From: an uncultured Saprospiraceae bacterium
GTDB taxonomy: Bacteria; Bacteroidota; Bacteroidia; Chitinophagales; Saprospiraceae
Length of the DNA stretch: 64,000 nt
Assembly: GCA_937959115.1 (NCBI GenBank)
Contig: CALGAW010000074.1
Coordinates: 1 to 64,000 of the forward strand
Direction of reading: 5' to 3'
A program made the translations under genes and the position numbers. The notes below the pieces were generated by a model. It did no database searches. It worked only from the letters and a program-made list of their open reading frames with translations, and had not been told where the DNA came from. Positions 1-9,949 of this stretch are shown in pieces. The stretch's first letter is position 1; each line of letters starts with the position of its first letter.

Positions 1-3000
1 GATCATTTGCTGAATTTCCTGCATGTAGCATCCACTTACCGGTCTTTGGGTGTAGTTTTTGACCAGCACCTACCCCCGTATAACTGTTTTCAGAAGTAAA
101 GTCGTATGTCAGTTGACCGTTTACTACATGAATGGGTTGAAGGGAGATCGCTCCCATGTGATTGCGATGTTCTATAGCAATGTATACGGGAGGCAGGTTG
201 AGCGGCAATCGGGTAGGCGTTAACAATTCAATGTGGCCATCCTGGTGTAGTAGTGCTGCTGTTTTATAAACCTCACTGTCCTTAGTCAAATTGGTACGAA
301 GTGATAGGAGTACCCAGTCCACCACTGTAGGCGCGTAATCAGCGTTGGTGAAGTCTGCACCCTCTTTGCCATCATAGTTCCAAGGAGCTGTGTTGTAGGG
401 CTGTCCTGCAGGGGCTTGAGGAGGTTGATTGGCTTGGGTCATACCAGGCAATATCTGCCGCATACCATTTAATACAGTTGACATTTGACCTAACGTGTCT
501 GTAGGTCCTTCAAGGAGAACGATTATGTCCAACTCAACACCGTTGTCCACTGGTAACGTATGCCGAAATTGGGCTACCCGCTGAAGACCATACACATTCC
601 AGTCGATTTCCTCCGCTTGATTGATCACAGCCAACTCCTTGCCCGAAGCATCTCTCAAGTAATAATCCTTGGTGACGACATTTCCTGCCTTATCGACTTG
701 CTTGCCGATCCGCATGTCATTTACATCAAAAACATAAGTGATGGTCGTGTCGGTTCCCAGGGTGAGTACTTGTGGGAGATTGGTTCTGCCATAAGTGGTT
801 TGAGTCAATTCCTTCTTGGTATCTGCAAGGAGATTCCCGTTTGGATCGTAGGAGAATTGGCGATTTGCGGCGCCTGCTTCTAGCACACTTGCCAAGTGAT
901 TTGAGTTGGGAGCGTAGGTGTAGGCCAATTGCTGTTGCTTGTATCCTACACTCGTCTTTTTATTACGTTTAAGGGTAAGCAGATTCCCTATTTTGTCATA
1001 AGTGTAATTCGCATCGCCAACATAGGGAACACTAAATCCAGTAGCACTTGCAATGACTAATCGGTTAATACCGTCATAGGCATAACTGTATTTTGTTTCA
1101 TTTGTAAAGGCAGTTAAATCACTTGTATTCGATACATTGTTGAATTTGTAATCTGCTTGTGAACCTGCAATATTTCCGTTCCAAGCACTTTGTCCGCCTG
1201 TGTTTGGTGGTTTATTGTCATCATAAAACAACTTCCAAGCAAACATGGCTGATTCAAGCGAAGTCAAGCGGTCTCGAATGTCATATTCGTGGACCACTTC
1301 ATCTATATGAATGTTTTTATATGCACCACCTGAACCAAAATACCTTGTGCGCTTAACCAAGCCTAGTGCATTGTCATATTCATATTGCACCACCTTTTGT
1401 CCATTTGCTTTTTCGTCCGTATAATTTACATACACTGCTCCTAGGCGATTGTATGAATCGTAGGCATTGTGATACTGAAGATCCATTGTTCCATCTGCCC
1501 CTAAATCAATATTTTGGGTGAGCAAACTACCAGTAAGGTTGTATTCTGCGTACGATATTAGGTTGGTTTTTCCTAGTTCTTGTTGTGTGAGGCCTTCTTG
1601 GCGGTATTGTATAATTTCCCAATCAAGGAACCCGTCATCATTGTAGGAGTGGAAGCGGTATTCAATTGGGTTGCCTGCGAGATCAAAGCTAATAGTGTGA
1701 GACAATAGCCCGATTACATTGTCCATCTCCATTAATTTTGCCTGTGTCTCAGGAGAATAGGAAGGATTTACTGGATCAAAAGTGTTTCCATAGGCATATT
1801 GTTTCTCAGGACGTGCATTTTGGTTATAACCAATCTCAAGAAGAATAGCTTGATTGTTTTTCCATTGCATGCTTTTTTCATCATCAAAATTGGCAAAAAC
1901 ATCTAAGGAACTTGTCGTAATTGGATAATAATCCTGACGAGTCATACGTCCAAAAAGGTCGTACCGCCTAGTGCGTATATAGTTTTCTTCTGCACCCTTA
2001 GCATCTTGCTCGTAGAGAATTTGCCCTCTTTTGTTGTACACATAGCGGGTAATTCCATTATCGACTGTTTCTTTTTGGTACAATTGATCAAGCAAGTTAT
2101 GCGAATAATTTGTCAGCTGATTTTCTGGATTCCTAAAGGCTGTTAGTCGTCCCTTGCTGTCATAGTAAAATAGGGTAATGATGTCCTGCGAACCATCATT
2201 CCCTTTGGTGGCAAGCTGTTGTCCAGCAACATTGGTAAACACCACCTGTTGCTTGTTATCTTCATCGGTGGTAGCCGTTCGAACGATTCGTGATGTAGCA
2301 GCATGATTTCCAAACAAAAGTGCTTCTTCACTGGTGGTCAAGTTTAGCTCAGCCTTCATCTCAGTTCCAGTCATCAACTGATATTGCTGATCTACTGTGT
2401 GGTCTGGGTCTGTGATGGGTATCCCTGGTTTAGCTGATTTCAAGACTCGAGAGCGCGGTGTATCTTCGTACTGATTTTCAGCAAAATCTAAGTTTTGACC
2501 TTGATGATTATTATAAACTAGTGTATTAAAATCGCCTTGATGGGTATACGATTTGTATACTTTTTCGGGTCGATCCCAATTGTCATAATCTATTCCCCCA
2601 GCAACGATGAGATTGCTTTGGGAGCCAGTTGCGCGGGTAGAGGTAAGGATGTTTCTTCCAAGTGGATCCATGTAGGCTCGTGCCACTTGACCGCTGCCTC
2701 CTTGGTTTAGATAGGTTTTCGTCTGGACGTAGTTGTCCAATGTTCGTTGTTCAAAGGTTTTATTTTTGTCATTATTCCACTGATGATAGCTGATTTCGGC
2801 TGTTTCTATGCCATTTCTAAATCCTTTGTGCATTCTACCGAAGGCATCATATTCATACGAAAGTTCAATACCGTTGGGATCTGTGACGCTTGCAATCGTG
2901 TAATCTTCGTTGAAGGTATAGATTGTTTCTAATGAATCCGGTCGCCCTGGGCCAACAATGACTGCGGTTGGGGTATTGACTAACTCCATGATATAATATT

Positions 3001-6000
3001 TAACTTCAGTTTGTTGATTATTATGACAAAGAGAATAAATTTGAGTTTTGATGTCAGTGTAGTTATACTGGGTTTCTAATCCAGCTGCATCGGATTCTAG
3101 CTCCACAGCGCCATAGAAATTTCGTTTTAAAACTTCATGCGTTTTTAGTTCATTATACGGATAAGCAAGGTTATAATTGTTGCGATTTTGACCATCATCA
3201 ATAAATCGTAAAATGGCATATTTGGGGTCTGAAATCCCTGTTATGGTAGCATAAATACTTTTGAGCTGTGAAGAGGTTTGTATGTTAGATTTCTTATAAA
3301 ACAATCGTTTTTTGTGAGGAAATCCTAAATTGATTTCTCTATTTTGCCCAACAACTGTTCCTGTCCAGCAATGATAGCATTTGAAATCATTATAAATGAT
3401 TGTATAACCTGGATTTGGAGTGGGACAATGCGGTTGACGCGGACGGATACATGGCAATCCATTAAGAATTGTATCATATCGCATAGTGTCTGATGGAGTG
3501 CTGCAAGTAGAGGTTGTAATTGGTGGCCCATACTCTAGTTGTTCAAACTTAATATCATTCCACGCGTTGGTAAAATCAAAATACCGAGATTGAGAAATTG
3601 GAGCTTGTCCTGGTGCTTTCTGTGTGACCCGTTCCTCAAATGCAATATCACGCATCCCATACTTCCAACTCCAATGAATGGGATAAAACTGCTCATCATT
3701 CCCATCATCAAGATTGCCATAAGGGTCATGCAATCCGAAGTCCATGTCAAGTGCTATATCCTCGCGATTTATTAGGTCATAATAATAAAACAATTCTGAT
3801 TCTGAATAAGCATCTGGTCGTTGTGGTGAGTAGGTTTTAGTTTTATATAATTGCCAAGACGGCTCCCACTGTAGTTCTTGCCAATTGGTGTTACCATGAA
3901 GAAGAATGTCGTAGCCTACCGAACTAGATATTCCCATTTCATCTGCATCATAATAGCTGTATTCTGTGATGGTTTGGATAAAATCTGTTCCTCCGCTTAC
4001 GGTTTGTTCATATTCTGTTTTGGTTTGTTTTTCCAACCGAATAAAGTAGCTGAAACCATAAAAGAGATGTTGATTATGAATTAAAGTATCATATTCGTAT
4101 TCATAACTTCGACCAAGTGTAGTGGAAGGTCCAACATATTCATGTGTTGAGGTATTCCCTTCATAATATTTGTCTCTGACCAGCTTGTAAGCTGCCTCAT
4201 ATTGAGCATACAATAAAACTGCAGCATCGTAAGCTTGTTGAGTCTGGTAATCACTCCTAGGAAATGGATGAATAGAATAAATCCACTTGAATATAATTGG
4301 AGGTTTTTGAGACGCATCGAACCCATATCCGTTATCAAGGGCAGATTGATAGTAAGGAAGCAGTGTTTGGTTGTAATAATTAATCCAAGCCGATATTAGT
4401 GCTTGTGAAACAGCAGGCGGTTTAATTAAGTTGTTATCCAGGTAGTATTCATGTAGTGCTAGTGCTTCACTCGGTAAAATATTTTGAGGTGCTGTTGGCA
4501 AAGGAACTATGTATACGGGGAGCATTACTGGAGGAAGTGGTTGTAACGAAGGGTCTCGCATATCTGCATAATCATGTCCAAGTGGATGATTTCCATTGGC
4601 ATTGATTTTCAGTTTGTTATGCGTAGCTCTAATAGCGCCTTTATCAAATGCTTTTGAATAGGCATACTCGTTTTCTGTTTTACTAAGTAAATTGCCATGG
4701 CCATCGTATTCTTCTATTTTGTAGGTTTTGCCCCAGAACATTCCTTGTATTTCTGAGATGGTATTTTTTCCAATCCCAATGTCTATGTCGTGCGGTAGAT
4801 TATGCTGATAAGTGATCGTATAAGGACGGTTCCCAGAAACGAGTTCGGGGCCAGTTACGGTTGTTTTTTCATATCCGTATTTGGTTTGATATTGTTTATC
4901 CCAAGACACATTCTCTGTCATTGGAAGGTATTGGTCATAACGTCTTATGGTTTCAAAGTTGTAATCCCATGCTCGAAAGCCGTTGTTATCTTTTATGGTT
5001 TTCTTGTCAACAATTGCATTGAAGGTATAGGTATAAGGCGTTGCTTTTTTATATGCTATTATTTGACCAGAAGAATTAGTCGTCGGGCCATTGAGAGAAA
5101 TTGTTGGATTGAAATCTTCAAGGCAGCCAAAACAAGCTTTAGGACGCCTTCTTTGAGAAAAACCATTAACAACGATTGGGACATTTTTATATGCAATACC
5201 AGTTTCACCACCTAAAGGATCGATAATCGTTTTTAAGAGCGCAAGGCTTACATTTATCCCCGTATGATAATTAGGAATACTAATCGAATAATTTCCAATG
5301 GCATTTGGTTCATAATATTGAAAATGAGTTGTCGGTAATTTTGAGGAGGTCAATGAAATGCTCTGATCGATTGGAAGTTGTTGAATTTTATCCAATAGAA
5401 CAATGTTTCGTAAACTACCAAATGCTGGGTTCTCTACTAGATATTCCGTACCATTCCATTTTTGATAATGGGGTTTGTTTTCGACTTTTATCGGTTTATA
5501 ATGAAACTGTTCTTTGTGAATTAATTTCCAATCATCCTCCATGATTCCAGAACTGTTCAGACCGTTCAACTTGTAAAATGACACTTGATGTAACATGTAT
5601 GGATTCTTCGCATGATGAATCAATTCGATGTTCCGCAAGGTTGATTGTTCGTCAGCAAGTGTTGGTTGATTTTTTTGGTTTGGTGCATCTTGGAAGTCAA
5701 AATAGTTGTTGGCCCACCAAAAACGAGCATAGGTAACCCCACCATTATTATAGGAATAATTGAGCGCATCATCAATGTTTCCATAAATTGGGATGGTCAT
5801 TTGCCAAGGCATTCCATTCCCGAAATTAGTAGGAACATTATGCCCATGTAATAAGGGGTTACTTGGATTCGGCCCATGATTAGGGTTGAATTGCTCATAG
5901 AAGTAAGCAGCTGGCATGTCGATTGCCTGTTGACTGCTATTAAATAACTGGGAAACTGTTCTATTATGATTTACATCCGCATTGGCAGGTCCAACTTGAA

Positions 6001-7717
6001 GATACATGCCTCGCATTTGTGTGGGTAAGTTGGGCATTCTAAAATAATTGGAGGTCGTGATTTCATTGCCGTGAAGTGATGCTGCTGGACTCCATTTTAT
6101 CCCTTGGTTGAGTGTTGTGTAGATGGTTTCCAATCGTTTGGCCTTCCAAGTATTTGCATGTACCAGATATTTCGGTTTAAAATTACCAACGGATCCACTA
6201 TTGATTAAATGGGGAAATGAAGTAATCGAAGATGCAGATATACCATTAAGATATTGATCTTGCAGGGTGTTGTCGCCAGTGACAAGGTTGATATCGAATA
6301 ACCCTTTACTATCTTCAATGTTTGATTTAATCTCATACCAGTCTCCACTTGGTAGGTTTTGACCAAAGAAGGGTGATTCTAGGATTCCATGATTGAAATT
6401 GATGGCTCCGCTTTCATCATCATTGTTTTCCATGACCAAATGATTGATTGTTGTACCACCACTAATTCCCGCCAATGATCCTTGATATGGATTGGTTGAA
6501 GAAACGGAATAGGAATTGTTACAACCCAAAGTATTAAAGTCGCACCCAAGTACATTTTTCACAGCATTTGCCTTCAAATGAGCATATCGTTTCCATTGAC
6601 TGCCTCCTTGGTTAAAAGCAGCACCATTTGTTCCTCCCCAGCCTTGAACAACTTTGGAGGTATAGAGTGAGTCTTTTCTTGTTACCGTTGGATCATCCAC
6701 TTCATAGACACCTGACATGTTATGATTAAACAATGATTTGTGGTCCAGGACTAACTTTTCGGCAGTTGAATGCACTTCACGTAGGAAAATGTCTTGATAA
6801 ACATTTTTTGTTAGTTTTAAACGATCTGCACCAAAAATAGTGCTGAAGTAGTTGAGTATTCCGTGTTGTTTAAACTCTTTGAAGAGATCAAATTCTCCAA
6901 AAACATCGTAGCGAAATCGAACATCTCCTACTTTACTGGGATGACTGATTTTGTGCACATACCATTTCGTGACTTCTGTTTGTGGTTTTAAGAAGTGCTC
7001 CCAACCAGAACCATTTTCATTTGTTCTACGGTTTTGAGCATTGCGTTGATTGGCTTGGCGGACACCGAATTCGTAAACAGTACCATCATCTAAGATTACA
7101 GTCCAACTATTACCATTAAATATAGCTTCTATGTATTTTTCGAATTGATGAAGGACAAAGACAGGCAAGTATTCACCTTTGTAGCGTTTGGTGTACTTGT
7201 AAACCATTCTTCCACTTCCGACTCCTGGGATGGAAAGGGTAGGTGCAAACCACATCAACTCTCCTTCACGTGTCGGGTTGGCGAACGTGATTTGCTCTCT
7301 ACTATCCGGGCCAACAGGAGCCTTGTACTCTTTATTGGCAAGTTCTTCTAAGGAGTACTCATTGTAGTCTTCTGTTGAGATGGAAATCATTGGGATATTC
7401 AGATTCCAGCCTTCACCATAAGGGATGCCAGAGGTGTTGGGCAAATTGTCTCCTGATGCAAATGAGCTAGAATAAGAAAGTCCTAAGGAAAACGAGACAC
7501 CACCCGGCGAAGACACTGTTCCTAATGTATAAGAAGTCCCGTAGGTGCCGTTAAACAAATTGACATCACCACTGACATCGCCTTTGCTGAGGGAGGAGGC
7601 ACCGACTTCTTTTGGAGATCGTTCCCCACTGGCTCGGCCACCGATGATTTGTGCTTGTACTGAAAAGGATAAAAGTAGGAATAGGACGGCTAGCCGAACT
7701 GCGTTTAATTGGTTCAT
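1..7717 (-). CDS. Giant secreted RHS/YD-repeat protein, 3' end outside window
   Basis: A single open frame runs from the ATG at 7717 to the left edge, about 2,572 codons without a stop; I checked the frame at the start, near 4080, near 600 and at the edge. It begins with a signal peptide ending near SFSVQAQ. Residues about 30-1700 are a large extracellular region with the opening typical of RHS proteins (SKGDVSGDVNLFNGTYG). From about 1700 to 2390 there are YD-type repeats such as YEYDAFGRMHKGF, YDSKGRLTAF, RYDLFGRMTRQDYYP and YDKIGNLLTLKRN, ending in an RHS core-like stretch (VNDMRIGKQVDKAGN, YYLRDASGKELAV). The last ~100 residues hold a module with DWVLLSLRT and IEHRNHMG that I have seen at the ends of other large Bacteroidota surface proteins. 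RHS proteins often end in a toxin or a secretion domain; that end is not visible here. Family confident, function not assignable. Confidence 0.85.
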   Translation of the reverse strand, partial: MNQLNAVRLAVLFLLLSFSVQAQIIGGRASGERSPKEVGASSLSKGDVSGDVNLFNGTYGTSYTLGTVSSPGGVSFSLGLSYSSSFASGDNLPNTSGIPYGEGWNLNIPMISISTEDYNEYSLEELANKEYKAPVGPDSREQITFANPTREGELMWFAPTLSIPGVGSGRMVYKYTKRYKGEYLPVFVLHQFEKYIEAIFNGNSWTVILDDGTVYEFGVRQANQRNAQNRRTNENGSGWEHFLKPQTEVTKWYVHKISHPSKVGDVRFRYDVFGEFDLFKEFKQHGILNYFSTIFGADRLKLTKNVYQDIFLREVHSTAEKLVLDHKSLFNHNMSGVYEVDDPTVTRKDSLYTSKVVQGWGGTNGAAFNQGGSQWKRYAHLKANAVKNVLGCDFNTLGCNNSYSVSSTNPYQGSLAGISGGTTINHLVMENNDDESGAINFNHGILESPFFGQNLPSGDWYEIKSNIEDSKGLFDINLVTGDNTLQDQYLNGISASSITSFPHLINSGSVGNFKPKYLVHANTWKAKRLETIYTTLNQGIKWSPAASLHGNEITTSNYFRMPNLPTQMRGMYLQVGPANADVNHNRTVSQLFNSSQQAIDMPAAYFYEQFNPNHGPNPSNPLLHGHNVPTNFGNGMPWQMTIPIYGNIDDALNYSYNNGGVTYARFWWANNYFDFQDAPNQKNQPTLADEQSTLRNIELIHHAKNPYMLHQVSFYKLNGLNSSGIMEDDWKLIHKEQFHYKPIKVENKPHYQKWNGTEYLVENPAFGSLRNIVLLDKIQQLPIDQSISLTSSKLPTTHFQYYEPNAIGNYSISIPNYHTGINVSLALLKTIIDPLGGETGIAYKNVPIVVNGFSQRRRPKACFGCLEDFNPTISLNGPTTNSSGQIIAYKKATPYTYTFNAIVDKKTIKDNNGFRAWDYNFETIRRYDQYLPMTENVSWDKQYQTKYGYEKTTVTGPELVSGNRPYTITYQHNLPHDIDIGIGKNTISEIQGMFWGKTYKIEEYDGHGNLLSKTENEYAYSKAFDKGAIRATHNKLKINANGNHPLGHDYADMRDPSLQPLPPVMLPVYIVPLPTAPQNILPSEALALHEYYLDNNLIKPPAVSQALISAWINYYNQTLLPYYQSALDNGYGFDASQKPPIIFKWIYSIHPFPRSDYQTQQAYDAAVLLYAQYEAAYKLVRDKYYEGNTSTHEYVGPSTTLGRSYEYEYDTLIHNQHLFYGFSYFIRLEKQTKTEYEQTVSGGTDFIQTITEYSYYDADEMGISSSVGYDILLHGNTNWQELQWEPSWQLYKTKTYSPQRPDAYSESELFYYYDLINREDIALDMDFGLHDPYGNLDDGNDEQFYPIHWSWKYGMRDIAFEERVTQKAPGQAPISQSRYFDFTNAWNDIKFEQLEYGPPITTSTCSTPSDTMRYDTILNGLPCIRPRQPHCPTPNPGYTIIYNDFKCYHCWTGTVVGQNREINLGFPHKKRLFYKKSNIQTSSQLKSIYATITGISDPKYAILRFIDDGQNRNNYNLAYPYNELKTHEVLKRNFYGAVELESDAAGLETQYNYTDIKTQIYSLCHNNQQTEVKYYIMELVNTPTAVIVGPGRPDSLETIYTFNEDYTIASVTDPNGIELSYEYDAFGRMHKGFRNGIETAEISYHQWNNDKNKTFEQRTLDNYVQTKTYLNQGGSGQVARAYMDPLGRNILTSTRATGSQSNLIVAGGIDYDNWDRPEKVYKSYTHQGDFNTLVYNNHQGQNLDFAENQYEDTPRSRVLKSAKPGIPITDPDHTVDQQYQLMTGTEMKAELNLTTSEEALLFGNHAATSRIVRTATTDEDNKQQVVFTNVAGQQLATKGNDGSQDIITLFYYDSKGRLTAFRNPENQLTNYSHNLLDQLYQKETVDNGITRYVYNKRGQILYEQDAKGAEENYIRTRRYDLFGRMTRQDYYPITTSSLDVFANFDDEKSMQWKNNQAILLEIGYNQNARPEKQYAYGNTFDPVNPSYSPETQAKLMEMDNVIGLLSHTISFDLAGNPIEYRFHSYNDDGFLDWEIIQYRQEGLTQQELGKTNLISYAEYNLTGSLLTQNIDLGADGTMDLQYHNAYDSYNRLGAVYVNYTDEKANGQKVVQYEYDNALGLVKRTRYFGSGGAYKNIHIDEVVHEYDIRDRLTSLESAMFAWKLFYDDNKPPNTGGQSAWNGNIAGSQADYKFNNVSNTSDLTAFTNETKYSYAYDGINRLVIASATGFSVPYVGDANYTYDKIGNLLTLKRNKKTSVGYKQQQLAYTYAPNSNHLASVLEAGAANRQFSYDPNGNLLADTKKELTQTTYGRTNLPQVLTLGTDTTITYVFDVNDMRIGKQVDKAGNVVTKDYYLRDASGKELAVINQAEEIDWNVYGLQRVAQFRHTLPVDNGVELDIIVLLEGPTDTLGQMSTVLNGMRQILPGMTQANQPPQAPAGQPYNTAPWNYDGKEGADFTNADYAPTVVDWVLLSLRTNLTKDSEVYKTAALLHQDGHIELLTPTRLPLNLPPVYIAIEHRNHMGAISLQPIHVVNGQLTYDFTSENSYTGVGAGQKLHPKTGKWMLHAGNSAND

Positions 7718-8056
7718 GGAGTTATATTGTTTTGAGGACTTAAAGGTATTAAATTATTTTTCTTATTATCAAATAAAAGCTAATAATTAACGTTTTCCTT
7801 TAGGTCATCTCTAAGATTGTTAATTTTTGTTTTAAACGCAAGATTAATTTTCCGAATGGTAGAAAATTGTTTCCAAACGGTTCGAGTAAGGGCATTAAAA
7901 TTAATAATTGAAGATTCGCAAAAAATCATGAGCGATCAACACTTTATCATTTTTAATGAAAATTCTAATTGGTTGTTTTTAGTACTTTTCAGAAAGGAAT
8001 AGTTAACAACGCTTAGACGTTTCTGTTGTTTCGCCCATTCAGCGCGCTTAATACCG
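7489..8056. repeat. Tandem duplication, copy 1 (functional 5' end of RHS gene)
   Basis: This ~568-bp unit is repeated directly at 8059-8624 with roughly 90% identity by eye. It contains the first ~76 codons of the RHS gene and about 340 bp of upstream DNA, presumably its promoter. The landmark GAGACACCACC recurs at an offset of 570 bases, and both copies end with TTTCGCCCATTCAG. Confidence 0.85.
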
Positions 8057-8058
8057 AT

Positions 8059-8289
8059 AAAACGAGACACCACCTAGCGAAGACAATGTTCCTAGTGTAT
8101 AAGAAGTGCCGCAGGTACCGTTAAAAAAAATTGACATCACCACTGACAGCGCCTTCGCAGAGGGAGGAAGCACCGACTTCTTTTGGAGATCGTTCCCCGC
8201 TGGCTCGGCCTCCGATGATTTATGCTTTTACTGGAAAGGATAAAAGTAGGAATAGGCCAACTAGGCCGAGCTGCGTTTAATTGGTTCAT
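8059..8289 (-). pseudogene. Truncated, frameshifted 5' copy of the RHS gene
   Basis: The minus-strand ATG at 8289 matches the RHS start at 7717. The first codons (MNQLNA) are intact, but one extra base around 8265 (GGCCAACTAGGCC against GGACGGCTAGCC) breaks the signal-peptide frame. Homology stops at 8059, so only ~76 codons of an ancestral paralogue survive. Either a whole second RHS gene was deleted or only its 5' end was duplicated. Confidence 0.75.
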
Positions 8290-8624
8290 GGAGTTATTGT
8301 TTTATGGGCTTACAGGGATTAAATTATTTTTCTTATTATCAAATAAGAGCTAATAATTAACGTTTTTTTTTAGGTTGTCTACAAGATTGTTAATTTTTGT
8401 TTTAAACACAAGGTTAATTTTCCGAATGGTAGGAAATTGTTTCCGAACGGTTCGAGAAAGGGCTTAAAATTAAAAATTGATGATTCGCTGAAAATCATGA
8501 GCGATCAACACACACTATCATTTTTAATGAAAATTCTAATTGGTTGTTTTTAGTACTTTTTAGAAAGGAATAGATAACAACGCTTAGACGTTTCTGTTGT
8601 TTCGCCCATTCAGGGCTTAATTCC
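8059..8624. repeat. Tandem duplication, copy 2 (decayed)
   Basis: Direct copy of 7489-8056, directly abutting it. Differences are scattered substitutions and small indels over both the coding and upstream parts, which suggests an old duplication rather than an assembly artefact. Confidence 0.85.
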
Positions 8625-8634
8625 GCTCTAATTT

Positions 8635-8799
8635 CTACTTGTAGCGATGTCCCAAACTGGTCTGTGAAGCCCCGATGGAGTATTTTACGCTTATTCCAAA
8701 AGAAGCAATATCAGCAAAGTGTGGATGCTGAATCCACTGCGAAACTTCAGTTAAATAAGAATAGTAGTTGGGGGTCTTAAGGAAGAATCGAAGATAAGC
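8635..8799 (-). pseudogene. C-terminal remnant of a protein, possibly an outer-membrane barrel
   Basis: Minus-strand open segment of 55 codons without a start codon, preceded by an in-frame TGA at 8800-8802. It reads ...VSQWIQHPHFADIASFG then ISVKYSIGASQ, and ends at a TAG. The alternating hydrophobic pattern near the end resembles the last strands of Bacteroidota outer-membrane proteins, but I cannot name the family. It lies between the decayed RHS copy and the terminator of the next gene. Confidence 0.35.
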
Positions 8800-8804
8800 T
8801 CAAA

Positions 8805-8832
8805 TAAAAAAAGCCGAAACTTTCGTCTCGGC
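8805..8832 (-). terminator. Intrinsic terminator of the tail-fibre-like gene
   Basis: Hairpin GCCGAAAC-TTTC-GTCTCGGC (8813-8832, one mismatch), followed on the minus strand by a run of T (plus-strand A-run 8805-8812). It lies 28 bp after the stop of the gene at 8860-9810. Confidence 0.75.
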
Positions 8833-8859
8833 CATTCGTACTAGTTTTATGGTATAGGA

Positions 8860-9810
8860 TTAGTCTATTTTGAGGTCTAATTTTTCTTCTAGAAGTTGCT
8901 CTAGTTGCTCTAATTTGTTTTCTAACGCTTCAATCTTTTCTTCTTTTTCAATTAAGTGTAAGAACAGTTCTTCAATTTTTTCTTGTTGCCACATGGACTG
9001 ATCGTTTAGATCCAAGCCTTCTGCTACGATTTCTGCTTCAGCAGGAACACCTGGCAAATGGCCATTGGCTTCAATGAATGCTTGTACTTCTTTTAGCGTT
9101 TTTAAATCATAGTCATCTTCAAAGACATAATCAGGATATCCAGTTGCAGTGACTTTCATTCTCTTTGCTGTAAGGACATTCGTAACCGCTACATCCGCGC
9201 CAGTAATCGCCAATTGGTTATTTCCAGTAAGGACGATTCGTGCATCATTGTCAATAGTAGCATCATTCGAGAAGTCAATAAATGGCGTACCCGTTCCTCT
9301 TAATTCAATACTTGCGCCTTGGTCGTTAGAAAGCAATGCGCCAGAAGCTCCCCAGCCTATATTACCATTAACGTCGAGTTCAGATGTTGGGTTATTTGTT
9401 TTAATTCCAACAAAACCATTGTCGTACTTGATAGAAAACGATGGACTCCAAGAAATAGCGCTTCCTGCGACTCCGTATCCTCCGTATCTGATTTGGTAGT
9501 TTCCATTGATATTGTTGGCTGTCATTGCTGCAATATACTCTTCAAACGCAGGACCTGCAATTGTTCGGACAGGTGAGACTGAACCAAGTGTATTCCAATA
9601 TCTATGGTAATTTCCAGCGCCATCATTTGGGAGGATTGCCATTTGGGTATTTCCGTTGATATCTACTTTCAATCCTTCATGAAGTGAAACCCCATTTACA
9701 TGAAATAGTTCAAGGGGTGTTGTGGTTCCAATACCAACGTTTTGGGCTGTTATTGTCTGTATACCAACAAGCAATAAAATAACAATAAGGTAAATTGTGC
9801 GATTATTCAT
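8860..9810 (-). CDS. Secreted tail-fibre/GIGT-type surface protein
   Basis: A 316-residue protein; the frame extends 18 codons further up to 9864, but the ATG at 9810 is directly followed by a good signal peptide (YLIVILLLVGIQTITAQ), so I chose it. The mature N-terminus has the NVGIGTTTP motif common in Bacteroidota tail-fibre-like proteins. The middle is Asn/Gly-rich. Residues ~233-270 (DYVFEDDYDLKTLKEVQAF, HLPGVP) match the stalk commonly found before the end of endosialidase-chaperone-like proteins. Residues ~275-313 form a Glu/Lys/Leu coiled coil. Probably an exported or cell-surface trimeric fibre; ligand unknown. It has its own terminator. Confidence 0.7.
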   Translation of the reverse strand: MNNRTIYLIVILLLVGIQTITAQNVGIGTTTPLELFHVNGVSLHEGLKVDINGNTQMAILPNDGAGNYHRYWNTLGSVSPVRTIAGPAFEEYIAAMTANNINGNYQIRYGGYGVAGSAISWSPSFSIKYDNGFVGIKTNNPTSELDVNGNIGWGASGALLSNDQGASIELRGTGTPFIDFSNDATIDNDARIVLTGNNQLAITGADVAVTNVLTAKRMKVTATGYPDYVFEDDYDLKTLKEVQAFIEANGHLPGVPAEAEIVAEGLDLNDQSMWQQEKIEELFLHLIEKEEKIEALENKLEQLEQLLEEKLDLKID

Positions 9811-9949
9811 TATATCTGGCTTTTTTCTTAAGTCTAAAATACGAAATAAGACCTTAAAAACCAATTAAACTTGTGGAGTAGGATGCGAATCATTCTTCTT
9901 GATCCCAGTTACTTTAAGGTCTAGCAAAGCGGATGCGAACCCGTGTTTC

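Noticed and set aside
560-8002. Many plus-strand frames of 60-137 codons
   Set aside because: All are shadows of the minus-strand RHS frame or lie in its duplicated upstream DNA; no start context or domain supports them.
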